A stretch of 64,000 nucleotides of DNA from Neocallimastix lanati (nom. inval.). Its lineage: Eukaryota > Neocallimastigomycota > Neocallimastigomycetes > Neocallimastigales > Neocallimastigaceae. The position numbers were made by a program, and so were the translations under genes. A model generated the notes under the pieces. It saw only the letters and a list, made by a program, of their open reading frames with translations, did not search any database and was not told the origin of the DNA. Of the stretch, positions 26,401 through 45,798 are shown piece by piece; positions within the stretch are counted from its first letter, which is position 1, and each line of letters starts with the position of its first letter. The DNA lies in the NCBI GenBank assembly GCA_016946835.1, contig JACVTC010000153.1, forward strand, positions 155,001 through 219,000, read 5' to 3'.

Positions 26401-27039
26401 TTTATTTTATTTTATTTTATTTTATTTTATTTTATTTTATTTTATTTTATTTTATTTTATTTTATTTTATTTTATTTTATTTTATTTATTATTTTATTTT
26501 ATTTTATTTTATTTTATTTTATTTTATTTTATTTTATTTTATTTTATTTTATTTTATTTTATTTTATTTTATTTTATTTTATTTTATTTTATTTTATTTT
26601 ATTTTATTTTATTTTATTTTATTTTATTTTATTTTATTTTATTTTATTTTATTTTATTTTATTTTATTTTATTTTATTTATTTTATTTTATTTTATTTTA
26701 TTTTATTTTATTTTATTTATTTATTTTATTTTATTTTATTTTATTTTATTTTATTTTATTTTATTTTATTTTATTTTATTTTATTTTATTTTATTTTATT
26801 TTATTTTATTTTATTTTATTTTATTTTATTTTATTTTATTTTATTTTATTTTATTTTATTTTATTTTATTTTATTTTATTTTATTTTATTTTATCTGTTA
26901 AAAAAGTTTAGATAAAATACTTACCAATAAATAAAATAATTACGGTTGGAATAATAATTTCTAAAAAAGTAAACAACGACGACCTTCTTTTTAGTATTAT
27001 ATTACGCCATATTAATGTTTTAATTTGATATAACCTCAT
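20472..27039 (-). CDS. ABCA-type full ABC transporter, two exons
   Basis: Exon 1 is 27039-26925 and exon 2 is 26059-20472; joined in phase they give about 1,900 residues. Exon 1 starts at ATG and encodes MRLYQIKTLIWRNIILKRRS followed by the start of the first membrane helix, the usual ABCA opening. The layout is TM helix, large lumenal loop, TM bundle, NBD1, linker, second TM half with a large loop, NBD2. NBD1 has Walker A GHNGAGKTT (about residue 573), signature LSGGQRRK (675) and Walker B VFLDEPTTGLDP (695). NBD2 has GPNGAGKTT (about 1615), ISGGNKRK (1715) and LILDEPSAGMDP (1735). All catalytic motifs are intact, so the protein is probably active. ABCA proteins mostly move lipids or sterols across membranes; the substrate here is unknown. 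Exon 2 alone stays open up to about 26059, so the first in-frame GTG at 25820 is not the true start. Confidence 0.93.
26060..26924 (-). other. Phase-1 intron of the ABCA gene
   Basis: The donor is GTAAGT (26924-26919) and the acceptor is AAAATAG (ending at 26060). The codon split is G|GA, and joining the exons keeps the frame. At 865 bp it is long, because about 600 bp of it is a (TTTTA)n array. Confidence 0.85.
26304..26893 (+). repeat. (TTTTA)n array in the ABCA intron
   Basis: About 118 almost perfect TTTTA units with four or so short interruptions of the TTTAT type. In the transcribed strand it reads (TAAAA)n, ending 30 bp from the splice donor. It is preceded at 26276 by the same CAATCTGTACTTTATAT spacer found past the gene's 3' end. 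Confidence 0.93.
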
Positions 27040-27950
27040 TTTTTTTTAAACTTTTATTTAAATATATATATATCTATATATTCTTTTTTTTAAATAAAAC
27101 CTATTATTTATGTATGTATGTATTTATTTATTCATATATTTATTTATTTATTTATTTTTAGTGTTTGATTTTTGCTTTGAACTTTTTTATTCGAAAATAA
27201 AACAGGTTTTCATTGCTTTATATATATTTGTATATTAATTTATTTAATATATTACTTTTGAAATTTAATATATAATTCCATATTAAAATTTTTTTTTTTT
27301 TCAAAATTTAATTAATATATATTTTTAATATTCTTAATATATTTTATAATTATAAATATTTTGTAACTTAATTTAAAATGTTTGTATATGTTTATATATA
27401 TATATTTATTATATATATAATTAAAGATTTTATTTAATTAAATATTGAAATAATACATTACTTCATTTATTAAATTATTTTATTAATTTAGACTAATTAC
27501 TATTATTTATTTAAATTTTTATAATCTTATTTTCGTTTAATGACTTATTGGACCAGAACAAAGTAATGGGTAGTACATTATTGAGTTGGTTACACAGAAA
27601 TTTTAAATTTTTAAAAATTTTAAAAATTTTAAAAATTTTAAATATTTTAAATATTTTAAAAAATTTTTTGTACTTTGAAATGTGTTTAATTATTTTCATT
27701 CCTTTAAAAAACAAAAAAATAAAAATAAACTTTTAATAAATAAAATTATATTTATAGATATTTCTGAATTTTGAATTTTTAATATTTAAAATTATGTATC
27801 TCTTTTTATTTCTTAATTTTATTTTATATATATATAAATCAATTTTTATTTTATATATATATATATTTTTAAAATATATATATATATATATATTTATTTA
27901 TTTTATTTTTTTTTTTATTTTTATTTTATCTTTTACTATTACTTTTTTGT
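27040..27950. other. Upstream flank of the ABCA gene, AT-rich
   Basis: This presumably contains the ABCA promoter, but no motif stands out. A slightly GC-richer patch at 27535-27600 is followed by a run of AAATTTTTAA-like 9-bp units (27600-27665). Frames on both strands across that run give Lys/Phe/Ile repeats and were not called genes. Confidence 0.5.
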
Positions 27951-27954
27951 ATTA

Positions 27955-28172
27955 CAATTTTTTTTTATTTTTGTATTACATTTTTTTTTATTTTTGTATT
28001 ACATTTTTTTATTTTTGTATTACATTTTTTATTTTTGTATTACATTTTTTTATTTTTGTATTACATTTTTTATTTTTGTATTACATTTTTTTATTTTTGT
28101 ATTACATTTTTTTATTTTTGTATTACATTTTTTATTTTTGTATTACATTTTTTTTATTTTTGTATTACATTT
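27955..28172 (+). repeat. Minisatellite, 19-23 bp unit TTTTTATTTTTGTATTACA
   Basis: About eleven copies of a unit TTTTTATTTTTGTATTACA vary only in the length of the leading T-run. Because the T-run changes by single bases, several frames stay open across it and encode Phe/Tyr/Leu-Tyr-Tyr-Ile repeats, which I regard as artefacts. Confidence 0.88.
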
Positions 28173-28298
28173 ATTTTATTTTATTTTATTTTTTTTTTAA
28201 TTTTTATATTACATTTATTATTTATCTTCTTTTTTTTTTTCTTTAATTTTTATTTATATTTCTATCTAAGCTTTTATTTTATTTTATTTTCAAAACAA

Positions 28299-28781
28299 TT
28301 AACAATCCAAATAACATTCGTATTGGTCCTTACAAAAGTTTTTTAAGCAACTTTTATCATCAATTCCGCAATATGGAACACAGACAGCATAAAATGCACC
28401 CTTCAAAGGTGCACAATAAATTTCTCTATACCATGGCAACTACCTCATTTAACAAGTGATCCAGAGTATTTACCAATCGGCATTTTCTAATTCTTTAATA
28501 ATTATTTTTCCTATGTTGCTTTTCACCTCATTAACGTTTGCAGTAGAATTTTTAATATTATTATTTATGAATCTGTACCGTAATCCCATCCTTTTTCTAA
28601 TAAATATCCTAATTCTTCATTAGATATGCCAGATACATAGTGTAATTTTACTATATTTTCAGCATTAATTACAATTTTAACAAAATTTTCATCTACACTG
28701 GAATTGTCTTTAGCATTAATTGATTTACTAAAAACAACAGCGGCAATTATTCCAAGAAAAATTTGATTTAAAAAATCTCAT
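28299..28781 (-). pseudogene. Decayed small secreted Cys-rich protein gene
   Basis: From an ATG at 28781 the minus strand encodes MRFFKSN and then, after one shift, FLGIIAAVVFSKSINAKD, together resembling a signal peptide with a cleavage site. It continues as VKIVINAENIVKLHYVSG and NEELGYLLEKGWDYGTD. A second shift leads to NIKNSTANVNEVKSNIGK and a third to a C-terminal part, WYREIYCAPLKGAFYAVC onward, with seven cysteines, ending DQYECYLDC and a stop at 28299. At least three frame changes are needed, so decay is the simplest reading. One or two short introns could explain some of them. Composition is clearly above the background in GC. Family not recognised. Confidence 0.55.
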
Positions 28782-29856
28782 TTTGTTTTTAATTTTTTTT
28801 TAACAATCAATTTTTAAATAATAAATTTTTTAATAATAATAATATTATTATTATTATTTTTTTTTTTATCTTTATTTTTTTGTTTTTAGAGATTTTTTCG
28901 TTTATTTATACTAAATTTTTTTTTATTACTTAAATTATTTTAAATTATTACAATAAATAAATAAATAAAAATAAAAAAAAAATATTGAAATTATTTTTTT
29001 TTTCATATTGATATAAAATGAAATATTCAAACCTTAATTAATATAAAATAGGTTTTATTATTCAAATAAAAATTAATGTCATAAATCAATTTTAAATCTA
29101 ATGATTTTATAACAATTTCAATATGTGGCTTGATTTCTATATATTAATTATATTTATAATTAATAATAAATAATAATTATAAAAAATAATAAATATTAAA
29201 TAATAATTATTAATAGTTTATTTTAATCACAAGAACAATTAATTAAATAGTTAATTATAACTAAATAACATAAAAATAATGCATTTCTCTGAATTAAGAG
29301 AAGTGTTAACTTATGTTATATTGAGTAATATTTAGTTTGTAATTAAAAGTATAAGAAAGTTGTTAGATATCTTTTTAAATATATGTAGTTTTTAAATAAA
29401 ATTAAATAAATAAATAAATAATAAACTAATAAATTTAATAAATAAATCTCAACAAAAGTATATCGAACTTTTGAGTTGTATATCAATATTTTTGTTACAA
29501 TTAATATCATTATACAAAAATGTGTTTATTTAAATTTAAAAGACTTTAATCATAAATAAACTTTCATATCAAAATTGTATAGTAATTTTTCCATTAATTA
29601 AACTTTATGTTAATATTATATAAATTTTATATTTATATAATTATATAATTAATAAAATAAATATATATTAGATTATAATATTTTATTTAATTAATTATTC
29701 TAATTTTTATTCAATTTTTTATTTATTTATTTATTTTTTTGTAAAATGAATATGGAAAATAAATAAATTAATCAATAAAATTAAATTAATAATAGATTAA
29801 ATTTTTGATTTTAATTCAAAATTAATATATTAGTTTTATTTATTTATATTTTAATT

Positions 29857-29914
29857 AGAAGGTACAAAAATGACTAATATAGAATAGAAGTTAGCAAGTA
29901 TATTCTAGAATTAA
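29857..29914 (+). repeat. 57-bp dispersed repeat, copy 1
   Basis: The sequence from GAAGGTACAAAAATGACT to TATTCTAGAATT recurs at 30172-30229 with only about three base changes. Copies are 315 bp apart in the same direction. Function is unknown; the unit could be the end of a short mobile element. Confidence 0.8.
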
Positions 29915-30171
29915 AATCTTTATTTTCTAAAACTAATTAATTAATAAAAACCAAACCAAACCAAACCAAAGCAAAACAAAACAAAACAAAAAAATAATGA
30001 AAGATAAAAAATAATATAAGAAATAAATTATATACAAAAAAATACTACGTAATAGAAATATGTAATAATTGTTATTAAAAGTCTTTTAAATCTTAAATTA
30101 TATTATATTTTATTAAAATAAAGCGTTATATACAATCTTATAACATATGATTAAATATATTTATTTTAAGT

Positions 30172-30229
30172 AGAAGGTACAAAAATGACTAATACAGAAT
30201 AGAAGTTAACAAGTATATTCTAGAATTAA
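30172..30229 (+). repeat. 57-bp dispersed repeat, copy 2
   Basis: Second copy of the unit at 29857-29914. It is bordered by TTTAAGTA rather than TTTAATTA, and the similarity ends soon after CTAGAATTAA. Confidence 0.8.
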
Positions 30230-30631
30230 TATTTGGACTTTGCTAAAATAAATTATATAAAAAAAAAACTAAAAAAAAATAGAAAAAATACATTAAAAAG
30301 TTGACAAAAAAAATATAAATAATAATAATAATTAATATTTACATAATTAATAAAACAAAAATATAAATATAAATATAAGAGTAATCCTAGAATAACTTTA
30401 TGTTTATATCATATAGAAATTAAAATAAATATATACATACTTTTTATATTTTAAAATTAAAATGTTCACTTATTAATTTATTTATTTTTTTATTTATTTA
30501 TTATTTATTTATTATTTATTTATTATTTATTTATTATTTATTTATTATTTATTGATTTATTAATTTATTTATTAATTGATTCATTTGCCTTATCCATTTT
30601 TCGAAAAAGATTAAAAAAAAAATAAATAATT

Positions 30632-31085
30632 AGAACTAATATATTAATTTTTTATTAAAATCAAAAATTTAATTTATTATAATTTATTATTAATTTATTG
30701 ATTGATTGATTATTTATTTTTTTCTAATTTATTTATTTATTATTTATTTATTATTTATTGATTTAGAACTAATATATTAATTTTGTATTAAAATCAAAAA
30801 TTTAATTTATTATTAGTTTATTATTAATTTATTTATTTATTGATTATTTATTTATTTTCAATTTATTTATTTATTATTTATTTATTATTTATTGATTCAA
30901 TTTGCCTTATCCATTTTTCAAAAGAGATTAAAAAATAAATAAATAAATAAATAAATAAATAAAACTAATATATTAATTTTGTATTAAAATCAAAAATTTA
31001 ATTTATTATTAGTTTATTATTAATTTTTATTTATTTATTATTTATTATTTATTATTGATTTATTGATTTATTGATTTATTTTCCA
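30632..31085 (+). repeat. Tandem block of three 135-195 bp units
   Basis: Each unit opens ACTAATATATTAATTTT, continues with AAAATCAAAAATTTAATTTA and ends in (TTTA)n (starts near 30634, 30768, 30962). Two units share TTGCCTTATCCATTTTTC in the spacer. A partial copy in inverted orientation lies at 29795-29838, so the block may derive from an inverted-repeat element. Confidence 0.75.
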
Positions 31086-31096
31086 TAGTCATTTTT

Positions 31097-31130
<34 letters not shown>

Positions 31131-31261
31131 GAAAATTGATTAAAAATTAGAATTGATAATTTTTTTTTTCAAAAAAATAAATTTAAAAATAATTTATTTA
31201 AGTATTAATTAAAATATCGATTAAATTGTAAACTAAAAATACTAATTTTCTGACAAAAATT

Positions 31262-31412
31262 TTATGTATGTCAGAGCACCAATGCTGAAACACTTAGTAA
31301 GGTCGTCTAGAAGGAATAATTCTGCCTTTATGGAAGTGTGTGATTACCTTAATATTCCCACTGCTCCCGAGGGGGAAGGCTGAAACCAAGGGCGGAACAC
31401 ACCAGAAATAAC
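31262..31412 (+). other. GC-rich structured island ending in poly-A
   Basis: About 150 bp of near-balanced composition in AT-only surroundings, ending in an A-run of about 20. It contains a CTCCC-GA-GGGGG-type hairpin (31373-31386) enclosed by GTGTGT (about 31338) and ACACAC (about 31398). A part reading CACCAATGCTGAAACACT resembles the extra block at 19700-19775 on the opposite strand. It has no clear frame on either strand and no tRNA boxes. A SINE or retroposed RNA is the best guess. Confidence 0.4.
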
Positions 31413-33039
31413 AAAAAAAAAAAAAAAAAAAATCCAACAAAAAATATTATTAAATATCAATTGTATAATAAATGTATATAAAATAAGAATAAATTATTTT
31501 TTGATATTTATATTTATAAGTTTATTTGATTGGTGAACAATTAACAAGATCTTTCAATAATGTTTTTTTTATATTTTTATTAATTATATTTATTACTTTT
31601 TTATTTATTTATATAATTAATTAATTTTTAATATTTAATTAAATATTTATTTATTTATTTATTTATTTAAATTGAATTTTATAAAATTTTTTTAAGAAAA
31701 CTTATTTTATCTTTTTTTATTGATGATCCATTTCTTGTAGAAGAAATTTTTTTTTTTGTTAAAACATTATTTTATTTGAAAAAGCAATTAAAATTAAAAA
31801 AATGGAATTTAGAAAGATTATTATATGTATTTTAATAACTTAGTATTTTATAAGCTTTATATTATAACAATATAACAATTTTATATGTTGATTAATTATT
31901 ATATTTATTATAATACATTGTATTAATATAATATTATAAATCATAAAATATGCAAAATAAAAGCTTTTAATACAAATATTGAATTCAAAAATTTATAATA
32001 GATATATAATAGTGAATTATAAAATATTAAATAGTAATAAAACAGAATAATATAAAATAATATTTTAATATACTAGTATTTAAATAATTGAAAATTAATT
32101 GTGATTAATGAAAAAACTAATAATTAAAGTCAATGAATTTTTACGAAAGTATAAAGAAAATTTAAATAAAGAGTATAATTCATTTAAATAATAATAAGTA
32201 ATTATTTTTTTTAATATTTTTAATTGTAATCATTGAATATTTGAAAATAATAAAAAGAAGCTTCATTGTTCTTTACAAACATATCTAATATTTTTATGCA
32301 TTAGGAATATAACAATTTTCAATAACTTTTTTAAGTAGTCATAAATATAGAAATTAATAATAATAATTATTATTAATATTGAAGTTGACATTAATATTAC
32401 TATTATGATTATTATTATTAGATAAAATCTTATTCATAATTTTAAATATAAAAAATTAATTAAAAGGAACATAAAAAATAAACTAAAACTTTTATTATAG
32501 GATTATATTAATTAAAATTTCTTTTAAACTAAATATATGAAATTTTTATATAATATAAAAAAAAAAAAAGTTATTTATTAAAATTATTAATTATTTATTG
32601 TTAAATTTAAAATACATATATTTAAAATTATCATTATTATTATTATTATATATAAAAAAGTATATTATAATATTTTATCTGTGATTTTTTTTTTTTTTTA
32701 AAAAAAAAATAAACTATTGATAGATATATATTTTTTAAAAAAAAATTTTTTTCAAAGTTTTTAATAAATAAAATATCAATAGTAATTGTTCCAGAAGTTC
32801 AATAAAATATCATTAAAATATAATGAAAATTAAAAATTATTATATCATAAAAATTTGTTCCAATTATCAAATAGTTAAATAATTATATATGAAATAATTT
32901 TTATATTCAATTAAATTCAAGTAATCAAAAATTATTTTTTTATTTGTAAAAAATTATATTAAATATGCATATTTTTCTTAGGAAAATAAATATAATAAAA
33001 ATATATATATATCTAATCATTTTTTTTAATAATATTAAA

Positions 33040-33170
33040 GTCACGTATCCTCTTGAATGATTAACTTAGAAATTTTAGAGATTTGAGTATTACGAGGTTT
33101 AGGTGACCATACCTTGTAACCATTCTGATGAGGGAGTCAATTATCATTCCAAGTAATTTAATATAAATAT
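33040..33170 (+). other. GC-richer island with long-range stem, next to poly-A
   Basis: GTCAC and CCTC (33040-33053) can pair with GAGG and GTGAC (about 33094-33109), enclosing a 40-nt loop. After that comes CATACCTTGTAACCATTCTG. An A-run of about 40 starts 20-60 bp further on. No known RNA was matched; a C-box-like CTGATGA is present but without a partner D box. Confidence 0.35.
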
Positions 33171-33189
33171 AATAATATTATATATTTCG

Positions 33190-33229
<40 letters not shown>

Positions 33230-34358
33230 AGTAATACTTTTAAATAATAATTATGCTTTAAGTAATTCATTATGATAATTAGTTTATTTTTAATGTTTTC
33301 ACAAATAAAAAAGTAACAATTAATTATTTATGTTTTTTTTTTTTTTTTTTTCTAATTATTCTTATAAATGTTCTTGTTAAAGTTTTTTAAATAATATTTT
33401 CATTTTATTTTACTATTCTATTATTAATTATTTATTTAATTGATTCTCTCAAAGTTTATTTCCACCAAAAAAATAATATTTTTAAAATTAATATATATAA
33501 TAATAATCTTTTTTTTTTTTTTTTTTTTTTTAAATTTTAATTCCTATGTTTTTTGTAGGTTACATTATTTGATTTTTAATATTATAAATTTTAAAAGTAT
33601 ATATTTAATGCAAAATTTTATTTATTTTACTTTTTTATTTATTTTACTTTTTTTTTTATTTTAATGTTTTTTTTAATTATTTTATTTTTTTTTTTTATTT
33701 TATTTTTTTATTCCGTTTTTTAATTTATTATCTATTTAATTTATATAATTATTTAAATTTATTTCTATTAAAATTAAATACTACACTGAATTCTATTCCT
33801 TTTATTCTGTATTTTGTATTATTATTCCTATATACTTTTTTTAATTATTTTATATATTACATATTTTAAATATGAAAATAGTATAGTAATATCGTGGTTT
33901 ACAGTAATAATATTTTTATATTATTTTTATGACAGATTATAATTATTAATAAATAAACTTTTCGAATAAAATATTTTAAAATATAATAGACTTTCAATTT
34001 ATATAAATTATAGGTTTAAAAATTAGTTTAATACTAATTAAATATTAAATCATTAAATTTTATTCTTCATTATTGATATTTACATATATATATAAATTAA
34101 AATTTGACTTCACTTTCTTTTTTTTTTTTTTTTTAATAATATAAAAATAAAATAAATAAATAAAAAATATAGATTAATTAATGGTATAGAGAATTAAGTA
34201 ATTGAACTAAAGATAGAAATTTAAATTTAGTTTTGTAATTAATAAAAATAAAAAAAAAAAAAGAAAATTAGATATAAAATAAAAGAAAAAATTAAATATA
34301 AAATACAAAAAAAAAAAAAAAAAAATTTAATAAAAAGTTATAAACATATTTGATAAAA

Positions 34359-34823
34359 ATGAAAATCTCTAACAGTTTAGCTTTACTAATTCTTCTTTTT
34401 GGATGTCAGAAAGTCATTTCTAAAAATATTCCAAAAGAAGGTCACAATACTTCTACAAAAATTCCAACAAAATTTTTTTTTACTGTTCCAAAAACTATAA
34501 GCAGCATAAAAATTGTAAAAAATACAAAAACCATAGAAGATACAAAACCTGTAAAAGAAACAAAATCAACTAAGATACAAAATCAACAAAAAATATTAAA
34601 TCCGTAAAAGATCCAGAGGAAGTTAAGGTTGTCCTTTAGAAGATAATAAGAAGAGTAAAAATAATAAAAAAATTGCTCAAAAAATATATTTACAACCAAT
34701 AAATCTCCATCCAATTAAAGATTCTAAGGTTCAAGCTAGTCTCTACATTGATAAAAACGATTCTGAATATGATGGTATTCAAAATATAATACGGAAATAT
34801 TTAAAATACAAAACAAAAATTTA
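34359..34823 (+). pseudogene. Possible decayed secreted Lys/Thr-rich protein gene
   Basis: The ATG at 34359 gives MKISNSLALLILLFGCQKVI, a good signal peptide, followed by SKNIPKEGHNTSTKIPTK and a Lys/Thr/Ile-rich repeat (KNTKTIEDTKPVKETKSTK) up to a stop near 34605. A second frame carries on (KSVKDPEEVKVV). A third encodes EDNKKSKNNKKIAQKIYLQP and then HPIKDSKVQASLYIDKNDSE, ending at 34823. Two frame changes are needed, so this is either a dead gene or one with unrecognised short introns. Function unknown. Confidence 0.5.
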
Positions 34824-35236
34824 GACTACAGAATATTATATGTACTTGAAAAATATATACATTATTTAGCTATAAATGTTTCAATCCTATAATAAATATT
34901 TATTATTATTTAATTTTTTTTTTTTTTGGTCATATATATATTAAATTTTTTAATATAAAATAAATAATGAAAATTATTTATTTTATATAATATTTTTTAA
35001 TTATTATTAAAATTTGAAGTTATGAATTTATATTAAATAATTTGAATATTGGTAATTTTGATAATTGTATTATTATTTTTTTTAATCTTCAAATATTTAA
35101 ATATAACTTTTTTTTTTTTTTTTTTTTTGTTTTTATTAACTAAAAATTCTGATGACAATCTCTAGATTTAATCATAATTAATCAAAAAAATAAAATAAAA
35201 AAAAAAAAAAAATAAGAATATTTAAATTAAATTTAA

Positions 35237-35307
<71 letters not shown>

Positions 35308-36228
35308 AACGCAATTAAAATGGTAATTTTATATGTTAAGTTTTTTAGGATAATTACCACTACAGAAACATTTATTTACGAGTTTATATGGAATGATATG
35401 GAATGATATTAGATATTACAAAAAAATAATTTATCGTTAAAATTAATTTATTATTAAAATTAATTTATAAAATTAATAGATACTAAAAGCTTATAAAACA
35501 TTGATAATTGATACTAATGGCTTAAAAAACATTGATAATTGATACCTAATTGTTATATTAAAGTACATAATATAAATAAATATAAATAAGGATTTTATTC
35601 TTTTCTGAGAAAATTTTCTATCCTTAAAGATTTAATTAATGTCATAATCCAATTATATGATTATTTGATATATATATGAAATAATTTATCTAATAAGATT
35701 CAAATAATAATTAAATACTCCAAATTTTAAATAAATTTTTTCTTTTTCTCTTTAATTTTTTTTTTAAAAAAATAAATATTAATGATGTTTCAAGATGTAA
35801 TGTAAATAAAAAAATTTTTTTTTCTTGTTTAGAAACATATTTATTTTCTATCATATATTCTATTATTATTTAGATAATTTAACATAATTATACCAAAATT
35901 GAAATAATAAATATTTAAATAATTAAAAAATCAAAAAATATATATCTATTAAAATTTAATACATTGTATATTATTATATAGGTTATAAATTTTATGAATA
36001 ATGTACAAGTTTATACACCAAATTTTATATACACCTCAATTAAATAATTGAGTTTAATAATGTGTTTTATTTATTATGTTTATTATAAAATAATATTGTT
36101 ACAAAATATATAATTTACACACTTTATTTATATTTAAAGAACTATATTATTCATTGATTAAAGAATCAAAAATATTAAAAAAAAGTAATTAAGATTAAAG
36201 AACCATCCTTTTTAAAATTACTTAAAAT
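34824..36228. other. AT-rich intergenic
   Basis: No gene was seen. It includes an (AAT)n array of about 22 units at 35238-35304. Any 3' LTR of the copia element would be expected near 35900-36220, but I could not define one. Confidence 0.5.
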
Positions 36229-39365
<3,137 letters not shown>

Positions 39366-39369
39366 AACT

Positions 39370-44420
<5,051 letters not shown>

Positions 44421-45048
44421 CAATAATAATAATATTATTATTAATATTAATAATATTATTATTAATATTAATAAATTATATTAATTAAATATTAAAGTAT
44501 ATTAAATAAATAATTAATATAAAATTATTTATTGTAGTATAAAAAAAATTATAAAAAAATTAATTATTATATTAATATTTAAAATTGATAATATCTTTTA
44601 AATATATACCCCATTAATTATTTAAAAAGACTTTGAAAAATAAAAAAAAAATAAAAAAAAAAAACAGTTTGAATAGAACTTTTTACACTAATCGTTATAA
44701 TAAAAGTTTTTTTTTATAATATTTATTATGTAATAAATAAATAAATAAATAATTGATTAATTGATCACTTTAAATAAATAATTAATAAATATTTAAATAA
44801 TTAATTATTATTAATAATTACAGAAATAACGAAAATATTATTTATAATTAAATATAATGATATGATAATTATCATATTATTATATTTAATGCTTTATACA
44901 TATAAAGCATTAAATGCAAAAAATGTAATAAAAATATATACAAGAAAGTAAAAATATAAGTGAAAATAAAAATTAAAAAAAAAAAAAAAATGAAAAATTA
45001 AATGGTATCATTTAATAGTTTTCTACATATGCTCTATTTTCAAAATCT
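44421..45048. other. AT-rich intergenic
   Basis: Nothing recognised beyond ATT/AAT microsatellite edges and an imperfect palindrome at about 44855-44915 (TTAATGCTTTAT with ATAAAGCATTAA at its centre). Confidence 0.5.
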
Positions 45049-45798
45049 TTAATATTTATTACTTGTGTTAGTACTGATTTTATATTCTGTTGTTAATTTT
45101 TTTTCATTTGAGTTGTCTTTATAATTTAATCTTTTTATAAATATGAAAATTAGCATACTGACAATTAATATTACAAATCCATAAATAGATAATCCAATAT
45201 AAAAATTATTGGAAGTATATCCTTGATTATTTGCTTTTTCTATTTTTGAAGTGCTATTACTAGAATTAATTGATATGTTACTATCAATCTCAGAATTATT
45301 ATTATTAGTCGAACTTGATACTAATGAGGTTAGATTACCTTTTCCATTAATAGTATCATTTTTACTTACTTCATTTTCAATATTATTGTTATTATTATTA
45401 GAATTATTATTGAATTCAATAAGATTATTATCTATTTTATTATCCGTATTAACATTTTGACTTTCATTCGCTATCTTATCATTTAATTCATCAGTATTAA
45501 AAGTAATAGTTTCAGGGTCATTAAATGATAAATCTTGTGAATCATCATTTAATGAAATATCTTCATCACCGTTATCGTTACTATTATTAAAATTAAATTG
45601 ATAATTATTATCATCTTCATTAATATCTTGGAACCAACGTACACTTCCATTAGTATTATTATAGTTTTTCCAATCCCCATTACCATTATCACTATGTATT
45701 GAAGTAGATACATTACGACCTTTATAAAATCTTCTTTCGTTCATTATATTAGAATTTTTTTCTTCTTTACTGTTATCTTGAACTTTATTTATGTACAT
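45049..45798 (-). CDS. Asn/Asp-rich single-pass membrane protein
   Basis: This 249-residue protein is of unknown function. The ATG start gives MYINKVQDN, sharing the MYI opening. The N-terminal part has Trp/aromatic sites (GDWKNYNN, VRWFQDINEDDNN), then an acidic Asp/Asn/Ser region (DISLNDDSQDLSFNDPETIT) and an Asn stretch. One membrane segment at about 198-222 (IYGFVILIVSMLIFIFIKRL) ends in a basic residue pair, which suggests the N-terminal part is outside. The tail is only about 27 residues, KDNSNEKKLTTEYKISTNTS and so on, without the REE-Y-II motif. It is the most acidic and shortest clear member of the family. No signal peptide is visible. Confidence 0.75.
   Translation of the reverse strand: MYINKVQDNSKEEKNSNIMNERRFYKGRNVSTSIHSDNGNGDWKNYNNTNGSVRWFQDINEDDNNYQFNFNNSNDNGDEDISLNDDSQDLSFNDPETITFNTDELNDKIANESQNVNTDNKIDNNLIEFNNNSNNNNNNIENEVSKNDTINGKGNLTSLVSSSTNNNNSEIDSNISINSSNSTSKIEKANNQGYTSNNFYIGLSIYGFVILIVSMLIFIFIKRLNYKDNSNEKKLTTEYKISTNTSNKY

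Larger units (their letters stand above)
28800..34358. other. AT-rich intergenic desert with repeats and two islands
   Basis: About 5.5 kb without a convincing gene. It holds a 57-bp direct repeat, a tandem block at 30632-31085, two GC-richer islands (31262-31412, 33040-33170) listed separately, an A-run of about 40 at 33189-33228, and T-rich frames near 33440-33664 that look like composition artefacts. Confidence 0.6.

Noticed and set aside
27511-27736. Short frames on both strands with KIFKIFKIF or LKILKILK repeats
   Set aside because: They come from AAATTTTTAA-type units; only a 60-bp GC-richer patch remains, with no recognisable protein.
27794-28346. Three overlapping plus-strand frames with YYIFLFLYYIF repeats
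   Set aside because: All arise from one minisatellite with variable T-runs, which keeps several frames open.
31262-31412. Small-subunit rRNA fragment
   Set aside because: GGCTGAAAC matches an rRNA phrase, but the sequence on both sides does not follow rRNA, and expected neighbouring universal stretches are absent.
33040-33170. 5S rRNA or C/D snoRNA
   Set aside because: ACCATACC and CTGATGA look suggestive alone, but the rest of 5S does not fit and no D box lies at the right distance.
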